Positions 47,996-57,270 of a stretch of 57,331 bases of DNA are shown piece by piece. Origin of the DNA: Microvirga splendida (GTDB taxonomy: Bacteria > Pseudomonadota > Alphaproteobacteria > Rhizobiales > Beijerinckiaceae); NCBI RefSeq assembly GCF_016427565.1, contig NZ_JAELXT010000028.1, forward strand, positions 1 through 57,331. The letters run 5' to 3'. Numbering within the stretch: position 1 is the stretch's first letter; every line of letters begins with the position of its first letter. Under the pieces are notes generated by a model. That model saw nothing but the letters and a program-made list of their open reading frames with translations. It was not told where the DNA came from and did not search any database. Both the position numbers and the translations under genes were made by a program.

Positions 47996-48838
47996 TTGCC
48001 TGTGGCGCGAAAATCCAGGTCCGCACCGATGTGGTTTCTCACCCTCGTCCTAGGCGCCGCGCTGCTCTATGCGGCCCTGGTGCTCGTCACGGCTCTGTTT
48101 CAGACCAGAATGCTGTTCCCGGCCCGGATGGCAGCCTCCAATCGCCCTCTGCTGCCGTTATCCGCCGAGCGGCTTGAGCTGACGACGCCCGATGGCGAGC
48201 GTCTCGTCGGAACGCGGCTTGGGAACGCGTCCGGCACAAAGCCTCTCCTGCTGGGCTTCGGCGGCAATGCCTGGAATGCGGATGCGGTCGCGCTCACCCT
48301 GCACGGCCTCTTTCCCGATCATGAGGTAATCGCCTTCCATTATCGCGGCTATCCGCCGAGCAGCGGAGAGCCCAGCGCGAAAGCGCTGTTCGCGGATGCG
48401 CTGACGATCGTCGATCACTTGCAGCAGGATCGCTCACGCCCCGTCGTTGCCGTCGGCTTCAGCATCGGCAGCGGTGTCGCGGCCTATCTGGCCCACCAGC
48501 GAGAGGTCGCAGGCCTGATCCTGGTCACGCCGTTCGACTCGCTGAAAGCCCTGGCGCGCGAGCACTTCTCCTGGGCGCCGACGAGCCTTCTCCTGCGCCA
48601 CCATATGCCGACCATCGATCTGGTGAAGGACCGGCCGACGCCCACGGCGCTGATCGCGGCCGGGCGCGACTCTATCGTGCCGGCGCGGCGAAGCGAGCCC
48701 TTGCGGAGCGCCGTTCCCAATCTCGTTCTGGATCGCACCATCACGGATGCGGGGCACAACGATCTCTATCAACGTCCCGCTTTCGCGGTCGCGATGCGCG
48801 AGGCAGTGGCTGCCTTCGAAGCCACTGCCTCGCGCTGA
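47996..48838 (+). CDS. membrane-anchored alpha/beta hydrolase
   Basis: About 280 residues. One N-terminal helix (MWFLTLVLGAALLYAALVLV) anchors an alpha/beta hydrolase of the BEM46/YfhR-like type: the nucleophile Ser is in VGFSIGSGVAAYL, the Asp in AAGRDSIVPAR and the His in DAGHNDLY. The oxyanion region FGGNAWN is typical. Substrate unknown. The start is uncertain: TTG 47996 and GTG 48002 follow a GGGGAG at 47985-47990, while ATG 48029 would begin at the anchor itself. It is convergent with the adenine deaminase gene, with a 4-bp gap. Confidence 0.85.
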   Translation: MPVARKSRSAPMWFLTLVLGAALLYAALVLVTALFQTRMLFPARMAASNRPLLPLSAERLELTTPDGERLVGTRLGNASGTKPLLLGFGGNAWNADAVALTLHGLFPDHEVIAFHYRGYPPSSGEPSAKALFADALTIVDHLQQDRSRPVVAVGFSIGSGVAAYLAHQREVAGLILVTPFDSLKALAREHFSWAPTSLLLRHHMPTIDLVKDRPTPTALIAAGRDSIVPARRSEPLRSAVPNLVLDRTITDAGHNDLYQRPAFAVAMREAVAAFEATASR

Positions 48839-48842
48839 GAAC

Positions 48843-50684
48843 TCACCCCTCGTAGAGCGGCACCAACTCCATTTCCGGCACCAGCACCAGCCCCTTGTCG
48901 GTGATCCGGATTTCCGGGATCACCGAGAGCGGGATCAGGTTGAATCCCATATAGGCGATTTTGCAGCCGGCCTTCTCCCAGGCAGCTTTCAGCGCACGCG
49001 TTTCCTCGGCCACTTCCGTCACGCGCTTGTCGGAGAGAAGGCCTGCGATGGGCAGCGGCACCATGGCGACGACCTTGCCCTGATCGACCACGCAGACGCC
49101 GCCTTGGCTCTCGATGAGTGTCTCGAGCGCCACGCGCATGTCGGCCTCGTTGGTGCCGGCCACGATCACGTTGTGGGAGTCATGCCCGACACTGCTTGCG
49201 ACCGCGCCGCTCTTCAGGCCGAAATCCTTGAGCAGGCCGTGCGCCACGCCGCTGCCGCCCGTGCGGCCGTGCCGCTCGATGACGGTGACGAAGGTGAGGT
49301 CGTTCTTGGAGAGCAGAGCGTCCCAGCTCTCTTCCTTCTGCAGTTGCACCTTGTCGTGGAACAGCACGATGCCCGGCAGCGCCACGCGGATCACGTTGGC
49401 CGTGCAGGCCTCATTCGGCAGGTCCGGGATCAGCTTCGGCACGTTCGGGATGTGAACCGTGCGGTAGGCCTCGTCCGGATAGCGGTAGCGGTTCGAGAGC
49501 GCCCGGTCGAGCACGGGCGTGATCTTCTTCCCCTCGACCACGAGTTCGCCGCCATACCAGGTGTTCTGCACCTCGAGGTCGTCGTTGAGCAGCACGAGAT
49601 CGGCGCGGCGTCCGCCGCCGAGGCCGCCGATCTCGCCCTCCATGGCGAAGCGCGTTGCAGGATGGAGCGAACCCATGCTCCAGGCCTGCTCGCGGCTCAT
49701 GCCGGCGCGGCGCGCCTCGCGTGTGACCCAGTCCATGCCGAACAGCATGAGGTCGTCCGCGTCGCGGTCGTCGGTGCAGACGCAGATGCGCTTGTGCGAG
49801 GAGCCGAGCTCCGTGATGGTCTTGATGGCTTCCGGCAGCGAGTGCCACGGCGTTGTCGGCGGTCCGCCGCGCAGGAAGATCCAGATGCCGGCATCGAGCA
49901 GGTCGTCGGCGATATCCCGGTCGATGGCCTCGTGCGTATCGGTGACGCCGCTTGCCGCGTATGCCGCCACGAAGTCGCGGCCGTAGATGTGGCCCGAGAC
50001 CGGCTTACCGCGCTCCAGGGCGGCCGCGAGGATCGCGTGGCTGCGCTCGTCGCCCATGGTCACGGGCACGAAATCCATCTTCTCGCCCAGCGCCGCCGCT
50101 TCCGGCCAGCGGTCGAAGAGAGCCGCGATCTTCTGGGGCGTCAGGTCGCCGCCTGCCGTTTCGAGATCCGGCGACGTGGCCGGCACCGTGCTCGGGACGG
50201 TGAGGAAGATGGACAGCGGCGCATGGCGCGCATCCTCCAGCATCATCTCGATGCCGGCGGCATCCATCACATTGCCGATCTCGTGGCTGTCGCAGAAGAT
50301 CGTCGTAGTCCCGTTGAGCAAAGCCGCCTCCGCATAGGCGCAGGCCGTGATCATGCTGCTCTCGATATGGATGTGCGGGTCCACCAGCCCAGGCGCGATG
50401 ATGCCGCCCCTGGCGTCGTAGACCCGGCCCGGCGCTCCATGGGCCTGACGGTGCGCCCCCGCCGGTTTGACGGCCGCGATCCGCCCGCCGGCGATCCAGA
50501 CCTCCCGCTCCGGGGCGATGCGCTCGCTGTAGGTCGACAGCACCCGGGCGCCGGTGATCACGAGATCGGCCGGGGTACGGCCCGAGGCAACGTCGGCCAG
50601 GCGCCGGGTCATGGTGGACAGGGGGGCGACGGAAAAGCGGGTCAACGCGGTCTTGGGCGGCAGCGAAGGTGTGCGATGGTCCAT
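48843..50684 (-). CDS. ade: adenine deaminase
   Basis: 613 residues of the amidohydrolase superfamily. Converts adenine to hypoxanthine for purine salvage. Metal-site motifs are visible: [11 protein letters not shown] (His, His, Glu), [18 protein letters not shown] and the late Asp region [10 protein letters not shown]. The length is that of the Ade/YicP type, with the additional C-terminal domain. With guaA and guaB in the same window it feeds the IMP to GMP branch via hypoxanthine. A TGCCC-TAA-GGGCA repeat lies 84 bp upstream. Confidence 0.95.
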   Translation of the reverse strand: MDHRTPSLPPKTALTRFSVAPLSTMTRRLADVASGRTPADLVITGARVLSTYSERIAPEREVWIAGGRIAAVKPAGAHRQAHGAPGRVYDARGGIIAPGLVDPHIHIESSMITACAYAEAALLNGTTTIFCDSHEIGNVMDAAGIEMMLEDARHAPLSIFLTVPSTVPATSPDLETAGGDLTPQKIAALFDRWPEAAALGEKMDFVPVTMGDERSHAILAAALERGKPVSGHIYGRDFVAAYAASGVTDTHEAIDRDIADDLLDAGIWIFLRGGPPTTPWHSLPEAIKTITELGSSHKRICVCTDDRDADDLMLFGMDWVTREARRAGMSREQAWSMGSLHPATRFAMEGEIGGLGGGRRADLVLLNDDLEVQNTWYGGELVVEGKKITPVLDRALSNRYRYPDEAYRTVHIPNVPKLIPDLPNEACTANVIRVALPGIVLFHDKVQLQKEESWDALLSKNDLTFVTVIERHGRTGGSGVAHGLLKDFGLKSGAVASSVGHDSHNVIVAGTNEADMRVALETLIESQGGVCVVDQGKVVAMVPLPIAGLLSDKRVTEVAEETRALKAAWEKAGCKIAYMGFNLIPLSVIPEIRITDKGLVLVPEMELVPLYEG

Positions 50685-50767
50685 GATCCCTCATCCCGTT
50701 TGAACGTGTCCCGCCCAGCGTAGCAGGGCTGAACCGGGACCGCATCTCGGATTGTCCGGCCAAGTAT

Positions 50768-50780
50768 TGCCCTAAGGGCA
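50768..50780. promoter_or_regulatory. inverted repeat upstream of ade
   Basis: TGCCC-TAA-GGGCA, a perfect short inverted repeat located 84 bp upstream of the ade start and in the region where its promoter should lie. Possible operator; no regulator is identified. Confidence 0.35.
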
Positions 50781-50877
50781 TATTTCCTTACGGCCAAGCT
50801 TGGCTTAAACAGGAAAGCAGCTGATTCGTCTGGAGAAACAGAGGGTTCGACCGAAACGTCTGCACGGAACGCTGGCC

Positions 50878-50904
50878 AAAACAAAAGGCGCCTTGCGGCG
50901 CCTT
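50878..50904 (-). terminator. rho-independent terminator of the small RNA
   Basis: On the minus strand AAGGCGCC, loop GCAA and GGCGCCTT, followed by TTGTTTT. The perfect 8-bp stem and the T tract on this strand only show the direction of transcription. Confidence 0.85.
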
Positions 50905-51041
50905 GATGGAGAAGTTGGTGGCCAGCTGGGAGCAGCGTTGAGGAGGCAACGATCTGCTCCCAGGCTGGCCGAGCCTACGAAGTCCCAGGAGATGCGGCGG
51001 ACCTGTTCATCCGTAGGGCATTTCTTCCGCTCATGGCGGAA
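50878..51041 (-). ncRNA. candidate structured small RNA with anti-Shine-Dalgarno loop
   Basis: The 522-bp gap 50685-51206 has no gene. On the minus strand it reads as a series of hairpins: TTCCGC/GCGGAA (51041-51025), CCTACG...CGTAGG with an inner CAGG/CCTG (51017-50974), then a long stem GGCCAGC-C-TGGGAGCAG with CTGCTCCCAGC-TGGCC (50970-50920) topped by CGTTG/CAACG around the loop CCTCCT, and finally a terminator stem GGCGCC/GGCGCC (AAGGCGCC-GCAA-GGCGCCTT, 50904-50885) followed by TTGTTTT. The 5' end and promoter are not assigned; it could also be processed from a divK 3' region. CCUCCU loops are known in rhizobial sRNA families that mask Shine-Dalgarno sequences. Confidence 0.6.
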
Positions 51042-51206
51042 ACTATGGCTGAACGTATAGGAAACATGGGGCGTTGCAAGCGCCCATGTGGCCAAAAAGC
51101 GGCATTTTCCAAAAATATTTAAAGCCAAGTTCTCTCAAGGAGATGAATCGGCTTGCTGAAGCTTCGGATTGACCCTGGCTAAGGATCAACCCCGGGATTG
51201 CCCAAG

Positions 51207-51590
51207 TCATGCGGGCTTGCCATCTGCCTCAAGGTAAGTCTTCACGGTGGCGATGAACTTGGCGACCGAGATGGGCTTCGACATATAGGCTTCGCAGCCG
51301 CCCTCCCTGATCCTCTCCTCGTCGCCTTTCATGGCGAAAGCCGTGATGGCGATGACGGGAATCGACTTGAGCTCTTCATCGGCCTTGAGCCAGCGGGTCA
51401 CCTCGAGGCCGGAGACCTCGGGAAGCTGGATGTCCATGAGGATCAGGTCCGGCTTGTGAGCCCGGGCCAGCTCCATGGCCTCGATGCCGTGGCTGGTCTT
51501 GAGGGTCGCATAGCCGTGGGCCTCGAGGAGATCGTTGAAGAGCTTCATGTTGAGTTCGTTGTCCTCAACGATGAGCACGGTCTTCTTCAT
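51207..51590 (-). CDS. divK: cell-cycle response regulator DivK
   Basis: 127 residues, a single receiver domain. [20 protein letters not shown], the phosphoacceptor in [13 protein letters not shown] (Asp54 region) and [12 protein letters not shown] match DivK, which in alphaproteobacteria sits between the kinases PleC and DivJ and controls CckA-CtrA output. ATG 51588-51590 fits the family exactly; sequence further upstream in the same frame is promoter DNA. pleD, often the next gene, is not here; instead a small RNA candidate follows, and DUF3572 and dinB are divergent, an order known in Hyphomicrobiales. Confidence 0.93.
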   Translation of the reverse strand: MKKTVLIVEDNELNMKLFNDLLEAHGYATLKTSHGIEAMELARAHKPDLILMDIQLPEVSGLEVTRWLKADEELKSIPVIAITAFAMKGDEERIREGGCEAYMSKPISVAKFIATVKTYLEADGKPA

Positions 51591-51675
51591 TGGCGCTATC
51601 CCCGGGCCCAAAACGCACTTCACCGGCCCAAAATTTTCGTCTGATGATATAGTTAGGTCTAAACCTGTTGATGAA

Positions 51676-51981
51676 ATGCAAACCGACAACATGAACACTC
51701 CCTTAAAAAGAGTTACCCGCGAGGAAGCCGAAAATGTCGCAGTGGGGGCATTTGGCTTCATCACGAGCGATGAGGAGCGCCTGGGGCGCTTCCTGGCCGT
51801 CTCGGGCTTGGGACCGGACACGATCCGCTCCGCCGCCTCGTCGCCCGGCTTCTTTGCCGGGATTCTGGACTACGTGGTCTCCGACGAGCCGCTGCTGATC
51901 GCGCTCGCCAAGGAGATGAACACCAAGCCTGAGCGCATCATGGGGGCCCACTGGACCCTCTCGCCCTCCGAGTTCGAGTAG
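51676..51981 (+). CDS. DUF3572 family protein
   Basis: 101 residues (or 96 from ATG 51691). Conserved parts are [36 protein letters not shown], then [19 protein letters not shown]. The family is restricted to alphaproteobacteria and usually lies between divK and dinB; function unknown. Neither ATG has a good ribosome site, so the start is uncertain. dinB follows 12 bp downstream and is probably cotranscribed. Confidence 0.87.
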   Translation: MQTDNMNTPLKRVTREEAENVAVGAFGFITSDEERLGRFLAVSGLGPDTIRSAASSPGFFAGILDYVVSDEPLLIALAKEMNTKPERIMGAHWTLSPSEFE

Positions 51982-51993
51982 CCCTGTCCTTCC

Positions 51994-53262
51994 ATGAGCC
52001 AGGTGCCCTTCTGTCGTGACTGCCTGACGCTTTCCGCCACTCCCCTGGCGCAACGCTGCACGGCCTGCGGGTCCCCTCGCCTGTTGCGGCACGAGGAGCG
52101 GGACACCCTGTCCATCGCCCATGTGGATTGCGACGCCTTCTTCGCCGCGGTGGAAAAGCGGGACGACCCGAGCCTCGCCGACAAGCCAGTGATCATCGGC
52201 GGCGGCAAGCGCGGGGTCGTCTCCACCGCCTGCTACGTGGCGCGCACCTTTGGCGTGCGCTCCGCCATGCCCATGTTCCAGGCCCTGAAGCTCTGCCCGC
52301 ATGCGACGGTCATCAAGCCGAACGGCGAGAAGTACAGCAAGGCGGGCCGGGAGGTGCGCCAGCTCATGCTGGAGCTGACGCCGCTGGTGGAGCCGGTCTC
52401 CATCGATGAGGCCTTCCTCGACCTCACCGGCACGGAGCGGCTGCACCACGGCAGCCCTGCCCTGACGCTCGCGCGCTTCGCCCGCAAGGTCGAGAACGAG
52501 ATCGGGATCTCGATCTCGGTCGGGCTGTCCTACAACAAGTTCTTGGCCAAGATCGCCTCCGACCTGCGCAAGCCGCGGGGCTTCTCGATCATCGGCCGCG
52601 AGGAGGCTGCCGACTTCCTGGCCGACAAGCCGGTGGGAATCATTCCCGGCATCGGCGGCTCGGCCCAAGCCCGGCTCGCGAAAGTGGGCGTGACGCAGAT
52701 CGCGCACCTGCGGACCGTGGAGCTGAAGACCCTGTTCGAGGCGCTCGGCCGCGACTCGCAGCGCCTGTCCCGGCTCGCCTGGGGCGAGGACAACAGGGCC
52801 GTGACGCCGGAGCGGGAGACCAAGAGCATCTCGGCGGAAACCACCTTCGAGACGGATCTGCGCTCCTTCGACGATCTCGAGCCGATCCTCTGGCGGCTTT
52901 CCGAGAAGGTCTCGCGCCGCCTCAAGAAGGCGGGCCTGGCCGGGCGCAGCGTGACCCTGAAGCTCAAGGACAAGGACTTCCGGCTCCTCACCCGCACCCG
53001 GTCCGGGCTGGCCCCGACCCAGCTCGCCGCCCGGCTGTTCGACCCGGCGCGGCAGCTTCTCAAGGCCTCCTGCGACGGCACGGCTTTCCGCCTCATCGGC
53101 ATCGGCGCCGCCGACCTGTGCGATGCGGCCGATGCGGACAAGGGCGACCTGGCGGACCAGTCCGTGGTGCGGCAGGCCCATATGGAGGCCGCGATCGACA
53201 AGATCCGCGACAAGTTCGGCGCGGGCGCCCTGCAGAAGGGGATCGTGCTGCGAAAGCCTTAA
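51994..53262 (+). CDS. dinB: DNA polymerase IV
   Basis: 422 residues, Y-family translesion polymerase. The catalytic core begins at about residue 43 with [18 protein letters not shown] (metal Asp), continues with [17 protein letters not shown] and the second acidic site [11 protein letters not shown], then thumb ([16 protein letters not shown]) and little finger domains. Unlike E. coli DinB, it carries an N-terminal zinc-ribbon-like extension, CRDC...CTACG (about residues 8-27), seen in many Hyphomicrobiales. No clear beta-clamp motif of the QLXLF type is visible at the C-terminus (GIVLRKP). Confidence 0.95.
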   Translation: MSQVPFCRDCLTLSATPLAQRCTACGSPRLLRHEERDTLSIAHVDCDAFFAAVEKRDDPSLADKPVIIGGGKRGVVSTACYVARTFGVRSAMPMFQALKLCPHATVIKPNGEKYSKAGREVRQLMLELTPLVEPVSIDEAFLDLTGTERLHHGSPALTLARFARKVENEIGISISVGLSYNKFLAKIASDLRKPRGFSIIGREEAADFLADKPVGIIPGIGGSAQARLAKVGVTQIAHLRTVELKTLFEALGRDSQRLSRLAWGEDNRAVTPERETKSISAETTFETDLRSFDDLEPILWRLSEKVSRRLKKAGLAGRSVTLKLKDKDFRLLTRTRSGLAPTQLAARLFDPARQLLKASCDGTAFRLIGIGAADLCDAADADKGDLADQSVVRQAHMEAAIDKIRDKFGAGALQKGIVLRKP

Positions 53263-53269
53263 AAGCAGG

Positions 53270-54109
53270 CTAGCGCCCGCAGTCGCTCGGCTTCTGGATG
53301 CCGAGGCTCTTCAGCTCGCCCTTGAGGGCGAAGTCGCCGTAATCAAGCTTGAGGTCGCGGCTGATGCCGTTCTCGAACAGCTCGAAGGAAATGGTGTAGA
53401 CCGGCGTCCGGTCGCCCTTGCCCTCCTCGAAGTAGCTGATGGTGACCGGCCAGCGCGCGAGGGAAGCGAGATCGTCCTTGCGGACGGCCTCCTCCAGCGA
53501 CGCGAGGGCGGCGCCCGGCTCGATCTTGCGGCCGATCAGCCCGAGGGTATCGTAAACCTTGTCGCCCTTGTTGGAGCCGTCATAGACCCTGACCGACAGG
53601 GTCGTGTCGCCCCGGCGCCCAGCCTCGATGAGGCGCTTGAGGTGCTCGGTCGGAAACACGGTCTCGCCGGTGGACTCGAATGCCGCCTTCTTCGGCTGCT
53701 TCAGGTCCACGTTGAGCCGGCCCTCCGGGGAGATCTTGGCGTCGCCGTCGACCTCGCTGTCCTTGATCATGCCCTGGCGGAACGACGTGGACTTGAAATG
53801 CATGGAGCGACCGTCGCCGGTCTCATAGGTGGCGGTCTGGACGTCCATGGTGTTGGGGCCGGACTCGCTGCTGTTGAGGATTGTCACCTGCCGGTACTTG
53901 AGGGTGTATCCGTCACAGGCATCGCCGCCGAACTCCATGGCGATGCGCCCGCGGGCACTCTCGACCCCGTTGGAGCCGCCGGCCCGCAGGAGCGAGAGGT
54001 CGTAGACGGCCCGATGGGGCGCGAGTTGAACCGGAGCCTTCACCGTCTCCGCAAGAGCCGGCATCATCAAGGCGATGGACAGGCCCGAGGCCGCAACGAA
54101 CAAACGCAT
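53270..54109 (-). CDS. EipB family periplasmic cell-envelope protein (DUF1849)
   Basis: 279 residues. Signal peptide MRLFVAASGLSIALMMPALA cut after ALA-E. The mature part APHRAVYDLSLLRAGGSNGV, FGGDACDGYTL and the C-terminal KPSDCGR match EipB, the Brucella beta-spiral protein required for envelope integrity; the two Cys (DACDGY and PSDCGR) correspond to its conserved disulfide. ATG 54107-54109 is preceded by CGGGAGAAG. It is convergent with dinB, 7 bp apart. Confidence 0.9.
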   Translation of the reverse strand: MRLFVAASGLSIALMMPALAETVKAPVQLAPHRAVYDLSLLRAGGSNGVESARGRIAMEFGGDACDGYTLKYRQVTILNSSESGPNTMDVQTATYETGDGRSMHFKSTSFRQGMIKDSEVDGDAKISPEGRLNVDLKQPKKAAFESTGETVFPTEHLKRLIEAGRRGDTTLSVRVYDGSNKGDKVYDTLGLIGRKIEPGAALASLEEAVRKDDLASLARWPVTISYFEEGKGDRTPVYTISFELFENGISRDLKLDYGDFALKGELKSLGIQKPSDCGR

Positions 54110-54237
54110 ATCTTCTCCCGACGCAACGGCAGCCAAGATAGGCCGCTCCTGCCCACAGGGCAATGTTCCCGCTTGCGTCCTTCCGGCTCATCCGCCACTA
54201 CTCCGTCCGGATGATGTCACACCCATCGAGGCTTGAA

Positions 54238-54708
54238 ATGAGCACAGTCGACAAGAAACTTCAGGAACTTGGGATCACCCTGCCGACCCCGGCGGCACCG
54301 GTGGCGAATTACGTGCCGTTCGTCAGAACCGGCAACCTCATCATCATCTCCGGGCAGCTCTGCCTCGGGCTCGACGGCAAGATGGCCGATGCCCACAAGG
54401 GCAAGGTCGGCGCCGAGGTCTCGCCCGAGGTCGGCCAGGAGGCCGCGCGGCTCTGCGCCATCAATCTTCTCGCCCAGCTGAAGGCGGCGGTCGGCGACCT
54501 CGACAAGGTCACCCGCTGCGTTCGCCTCGGCGGCTTCATCAATGCGGTGCCGACCTTCGCGGCGCTCGCCCCCGTCATGAACGGCGCCTCGGACCTGATG
54601 GTCCAGGTGCTGGGCGATGCCGGCCGCCATGCCCGCTCCACCGTCGGCGTCGCGGAGCTGCCCCTCGATGCCTGCGTCGAGGTCGAAGGGATGTTCGAAG
54701 TCCAATGA
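54238..54708 (+). CDS. RidA family protein
   Basis: 156 residues, YjgF/YER057c/UK114 fold. ATG 54238 gives MSTVDKKLQELGITLPTPAA, the N-terminus of the longer RidA subgroup, which is distinct from E. coli RidA. Conserved parts are GNLIIISGQLCLGLDG and HARSTVGVAELPLDACVEVEG with the active-site Arg. Family members hydrolyse reactive enamines/imines; the exact role of this subgroup is not known. Its stop overlaps the ATG of the glycerophosphodiesterase gene (ATGA). Confidence 0.9.
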   Translation: MSTVDKKLQELGITLPTPAAPVANYVPFVRTGNLIIISGQLCLGLDGKMADAHKGKVGAEVSPEVGQEAARLCAINLLAQLKAAVGDLDKVTRCVRLGGFINAVPTFAALAPVMNGASDLMVQVLGDAGRHARSTVGVAELPLDACVEVEGMFEVQ

Positions 54709-55457
54709 GCATTCCAGGCTGGCTCGTCGCGAAGCCCATCGCCCACCGCGGCCTTCACAACAAGTCGGAGGGGGTCATCGAGAACACGGTCTCGGCCGCA
54801 CAAGCCGCCATCGCGCGCGGCTTTCCCATCGAGCTCGACGTTCAGCTGACCGCCGACGACGAGGCCATCGTCTTCCACGATTTCGAGCTTGAGCGTCTCA
54901 CCGCCGAGAGCGGGCTGGTCGCCGAGCGCAAGCTCTCCGACCTGACGCGGATCGACATCACCGGGGCGAAGGGCGGAGACGCAATTCCTTCCTTCAAGGA
55001 TTATCTCGGCATCATCGCCGGGCGCACGCCGCTGGTCGTCGAGATCAAGAGCCGGTTCAACGGCGACATGCGGCTGACGAAGCGGGTGGTGGAGATCCTC
55101 AAGGATTACAACGGTCCCTTCGTCATCAAGTCCTTCGATCCGGACATCGTGGCCCATCTGCGCGAGCATGCGCCGCACATCACGCGCGGCTTCATCGGCG
55201 AGCTGGAATATGCGTCCAAGGCCGACAGCTCCCTGACGGACGAGCAGAAGCACCGGATGGCCAACCTGCTGCATTTCGCCGAGACGCAGCCGCACTTCCT
55301 GTCCTGGCGGGTGAAGGACCTCCCCTGCGCCTCGACCCATCTCAGCAGGCTCCTCGGGAACCTGCCCGTCATGACCTGGACCGTGCGCACCCCCGAGGAC
55401 CGCGCCCGCGCCGAGAGGCATGCGGACCAGATGGTGTTCGAGGGCTTCATTCCCTGA
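54705..55457 (+). CDS. glycerophosphodiester phosphodiesterase
   Basis: 250 residues, GDPD TIM barrel. The catalytic residues are visible in IAHRGLHNKSEGVIENT (His, Arg), PIELDVQLTADDEAIVFHDFEL (Glu, Asp, His) and VVEIKSRF. It hydrolyses glycerophosphodiesters to glycerol 3-phosphate and alcohol. No signal peptide, so it is cytosolic like UgpQ. It is translationally coupled to the RidA-type gene; the functional link is unknown. Confidence 0.93.
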   Translation: MSIPGWLVAKPIAHRGLHNKSEGVIENTVSAAQAAIARGFPIELDVQLTADDEAIVFHDFELERLTAESGLVAERKLSDLTRIDITGAKGGDAIPSFKDYLGIIAGRTPLVVEIKSRFNGDMRLTKRVVEILKDYNGPFVIKSFDPDIVAHLREHAPHITRGFIGELEYASKADSSLTDEQKHRMANLLHFAETQPHFLSWRVKDLPCASTHLSRLLGNLPVMTWTVRTPEDRARAERHADQMVFEGFIP

Positions 55458-55505
55458 CCGTCGAATGCATTAGCATCGCCTGGAGGGCAACGACAGGCGA
55501 TGCCT

Positions 55506-55922
55506 TTAATGAAGATTGGTCAAAATGAAGTAAGACCAGAAATTAAGACAAGCATAAAGAGCAACTAAAATTGCCATTCCTTTGTAGCTCTTGACCCATA
55601 CTCTCAGTATGACATTCGCATAAAGGACGATCAGCGCCAGGATGATTTGAGGCGCAAGAAGTAAAGCTCCAAGGCTCCACCTCAGGAAGGTACCAACCCC
55701 TGGATCTGATGCCATGTGGGAGTGATAGAAGCCAAAGTACCCGATGATCAACGTGAGACCGGAGAAGAGAACGGTTGTCACTCTTAAGTTGATGAATGTC
55801 GAAGCGGGCGCTCTTGTAAGACGCCCTATAAGATAAGAGATCGCAGCGGCAGCAATTGTCTGAGAAAACATGTATTCTGACGAAAAGTGTTCAATAGCTT
55901 CCCATGCTGACATGTTGACCAT
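55506..55922 (-). CDS. AT-rich orphan membrane protein
   Basis: 138 residues with four hydrophobic segments (about 19-35, 47-67, 83-105 and 115-136) and no recognised family. Base composition is clearly more AT-rich than both neighbours, and the surrounding intergenic stretches (55458-55505, 55923-56040) share this, pointing to a transferred single-gene insert. The start is ATG 55922 or ATG 55913; neither has a good ribosome site. It resembles the membrane gene at 167-616 in composition and topology but not visibly in sequence. Confidence 0.65.
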   Translation of the reverse strand: MVNMSAWEAIEHFSSEYMFSQTIAAAAISYLIGRLTRAPASTFINLRVTTVLFSGLTLIIGYFGFYHSHMASDPGVGTFLRWSLGALLLAPQIILALIVLYANVILRVWVKSYKGMAILVALYACLNFWSYFILTNLH

Positions 55923-56064
55923 CGTACTGATATTTATGAGCCCTCAAGCAGCCTCGGGACAGCGCCGCTTTATAACACATTTATGCCCCTGCAGCATAGC
56001 TTCATGGGGTCTGGGCATTACGTCTTGCTCTCGGTGCTCTCAGTGATTAGCTCTTGAGGAGCGA

Positions 56065-57258
56065 GTGGCGAGATCCTTCCATCCGGTGAGCTTCCAAGTC
56101 AAAATCGCCCAAGGCCTGAAGGCGGTGCCTGCCGCCCAGTGGGATGCCTGTGCCCTCGGCACCGCATCCGGCGACGACGATCCCTTCAATCCATTCGTGT
56201 CTCACGCCTTCCTGTCCGCCCTGGAGGATTCCGGCTGCGTCGGGGCGAAGACCGGCTGGGCGCCGCTGCATGTCCTCGTCGAGGACGAGACCGAGACGAT
56301 CCTGGGCGCCGCGCCCTGCTATCTCAAGTCCCATTCCATGGGCGAGTACGTGTTCGACCATTCCTGGGCCGATGCCTATACCCGGGCCGGCGGGCGCTAC
56401 TATCCCAAGCTCCAGGTGGCGGTGCCGTTCACGCCCGCCACCGGCCCTCGCCTCCTCGTGCCGAACGGCCCCCGGGCTGCGGAGATCCGCTCCACCCTCG
56501 TCGCCGGCCTGCGGGCGCTTCGGGACCAGGCCGGCGCCTCGTCCATCCATGCGACGTTCCTGCAGCAGGACGATCTCGACGCGTTCGCCGCGCAGGATTT
56601 CCTGCGGCGGGACGACCAGCAGTTCCACTGGTTCAACGAGGGCTACGGCAGCTTCGACGATTTCCTGGCGGCGCTTGCCTCCCGCAAACGCAAGGCGATC
56701 CGGCGCGAGCGGCGCGATGCGCTTGGCCCCGGCATCACGGTCGAGTGGGTGACGGGCAAGGACATCACGGAGGCGCATTGGGACGCCTTCTTCGCCTTCT
56801 ACATGGATACCGGCTCCCGCAAATGGGGCCGCCCCTATCTCAACCGCCTCTTCTTCTCGCTCATCGGCGAGCGGATGGCCGAGCGGGTGCTGCTCGTCAT
56901 GGCCAAACGGGAGGGCCGCTACATTGCGGGCGCCATCAACTTCATCGGCGACAGGCGTCTCTATGGGCGCAACTGGGGCTGCATCGAGGACCACCCGTTC
57001 CTGCATTTCGAAGTCTGCTACTACCAGGCTATGGAGTTCGCCATCGCCCGTGGGCTCGACCGGGTCGAGGCGGGAGCGCAAGGGGAGCACAAGCTGGCGC
57101 GCGGCTACAGGCCCGTGCTGACCTCATCGGCCCATGACATCGCCGATCCCGGACTGCGCCACGCGGTGGAGGCCTATCTCGACCAGGAGCGCCGCTATGT
57201 GACGGAGGCCGCAGAGGAGCTGGCCGAGGCCACGCCGTTCCGGCACGCGGAGGACTAG
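56065..57258 (+). CDS. GNAT/FemAB-like N-acyltransferase (DUF482, COG3146 type)
   Basis: 397 residues. Two acetyltransferase-like halves. Characteristic segments are NPFVSHAFLSALEDSGCVG, SHSMGEYVFDHSWADAYTRA, SRKRKAIRRERRDA, GSRKWGRPYLNRLFF and LDRVEAGAQGEHKLARGY. The family is often described as possible peptidoglycan or aminoacyl transferases, but the reaction is unproven. The start is GTG 56065 behind GAGGAG. The gene is monocistronic, downstream of the AT-rich insert. Confidence 0.9.
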   Translation: MARSFHPVSFQVKIAQGLKAVPAAQWDACALGTASGDDDPFNPFVSHAFLSALEDSGCVGAKTGWAPLHVLVEDETETILGAAPCYLKSHSMGEYVFDHSWADAYTRAGGRYYPKLQVAVPFTPATGPRLLVPNGPRAAEIRSTLVAGLRALRDQAGASSIHATFLQQDDLDAFAAQDFLRRDDQQFHWFNEGYGSFDDFLAALASRKRKAIRRERRDALGPGITVEWVTGKDITEAHWDAFFAFYMDTGSRKWGRPYLNRLFFSLIGERMAERVLLVMAKREGRYIAGAINFIGDRRLYGRNWGCIEDHPFLHFEVCYYQAMEFAIARGLDRVEAGAQGEHKLARGYRPVLTSSAHDIADPGLRHAVEAYLDQERRYVTEAAEELAEATPFRHAED

Positions 57259-57270
57259 GCTCAGGACTCG

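Noticed and set aside
50878..51120. 6S RNA or permuted tmRNA at this place
   Set aside because: The element is a row of separate hairpins, not the long rod with central bubble of 6S RNA, and no tmRNA tag sequence or tRNA-like ends are visible.
50805..51128. A 107-codon minus-strand frame in the divK-ade gap
   Set aside because: It runs through perfect hairpins and a terminator; the structure indicates RNA rather than protein, and no ribosome site or family is seen.
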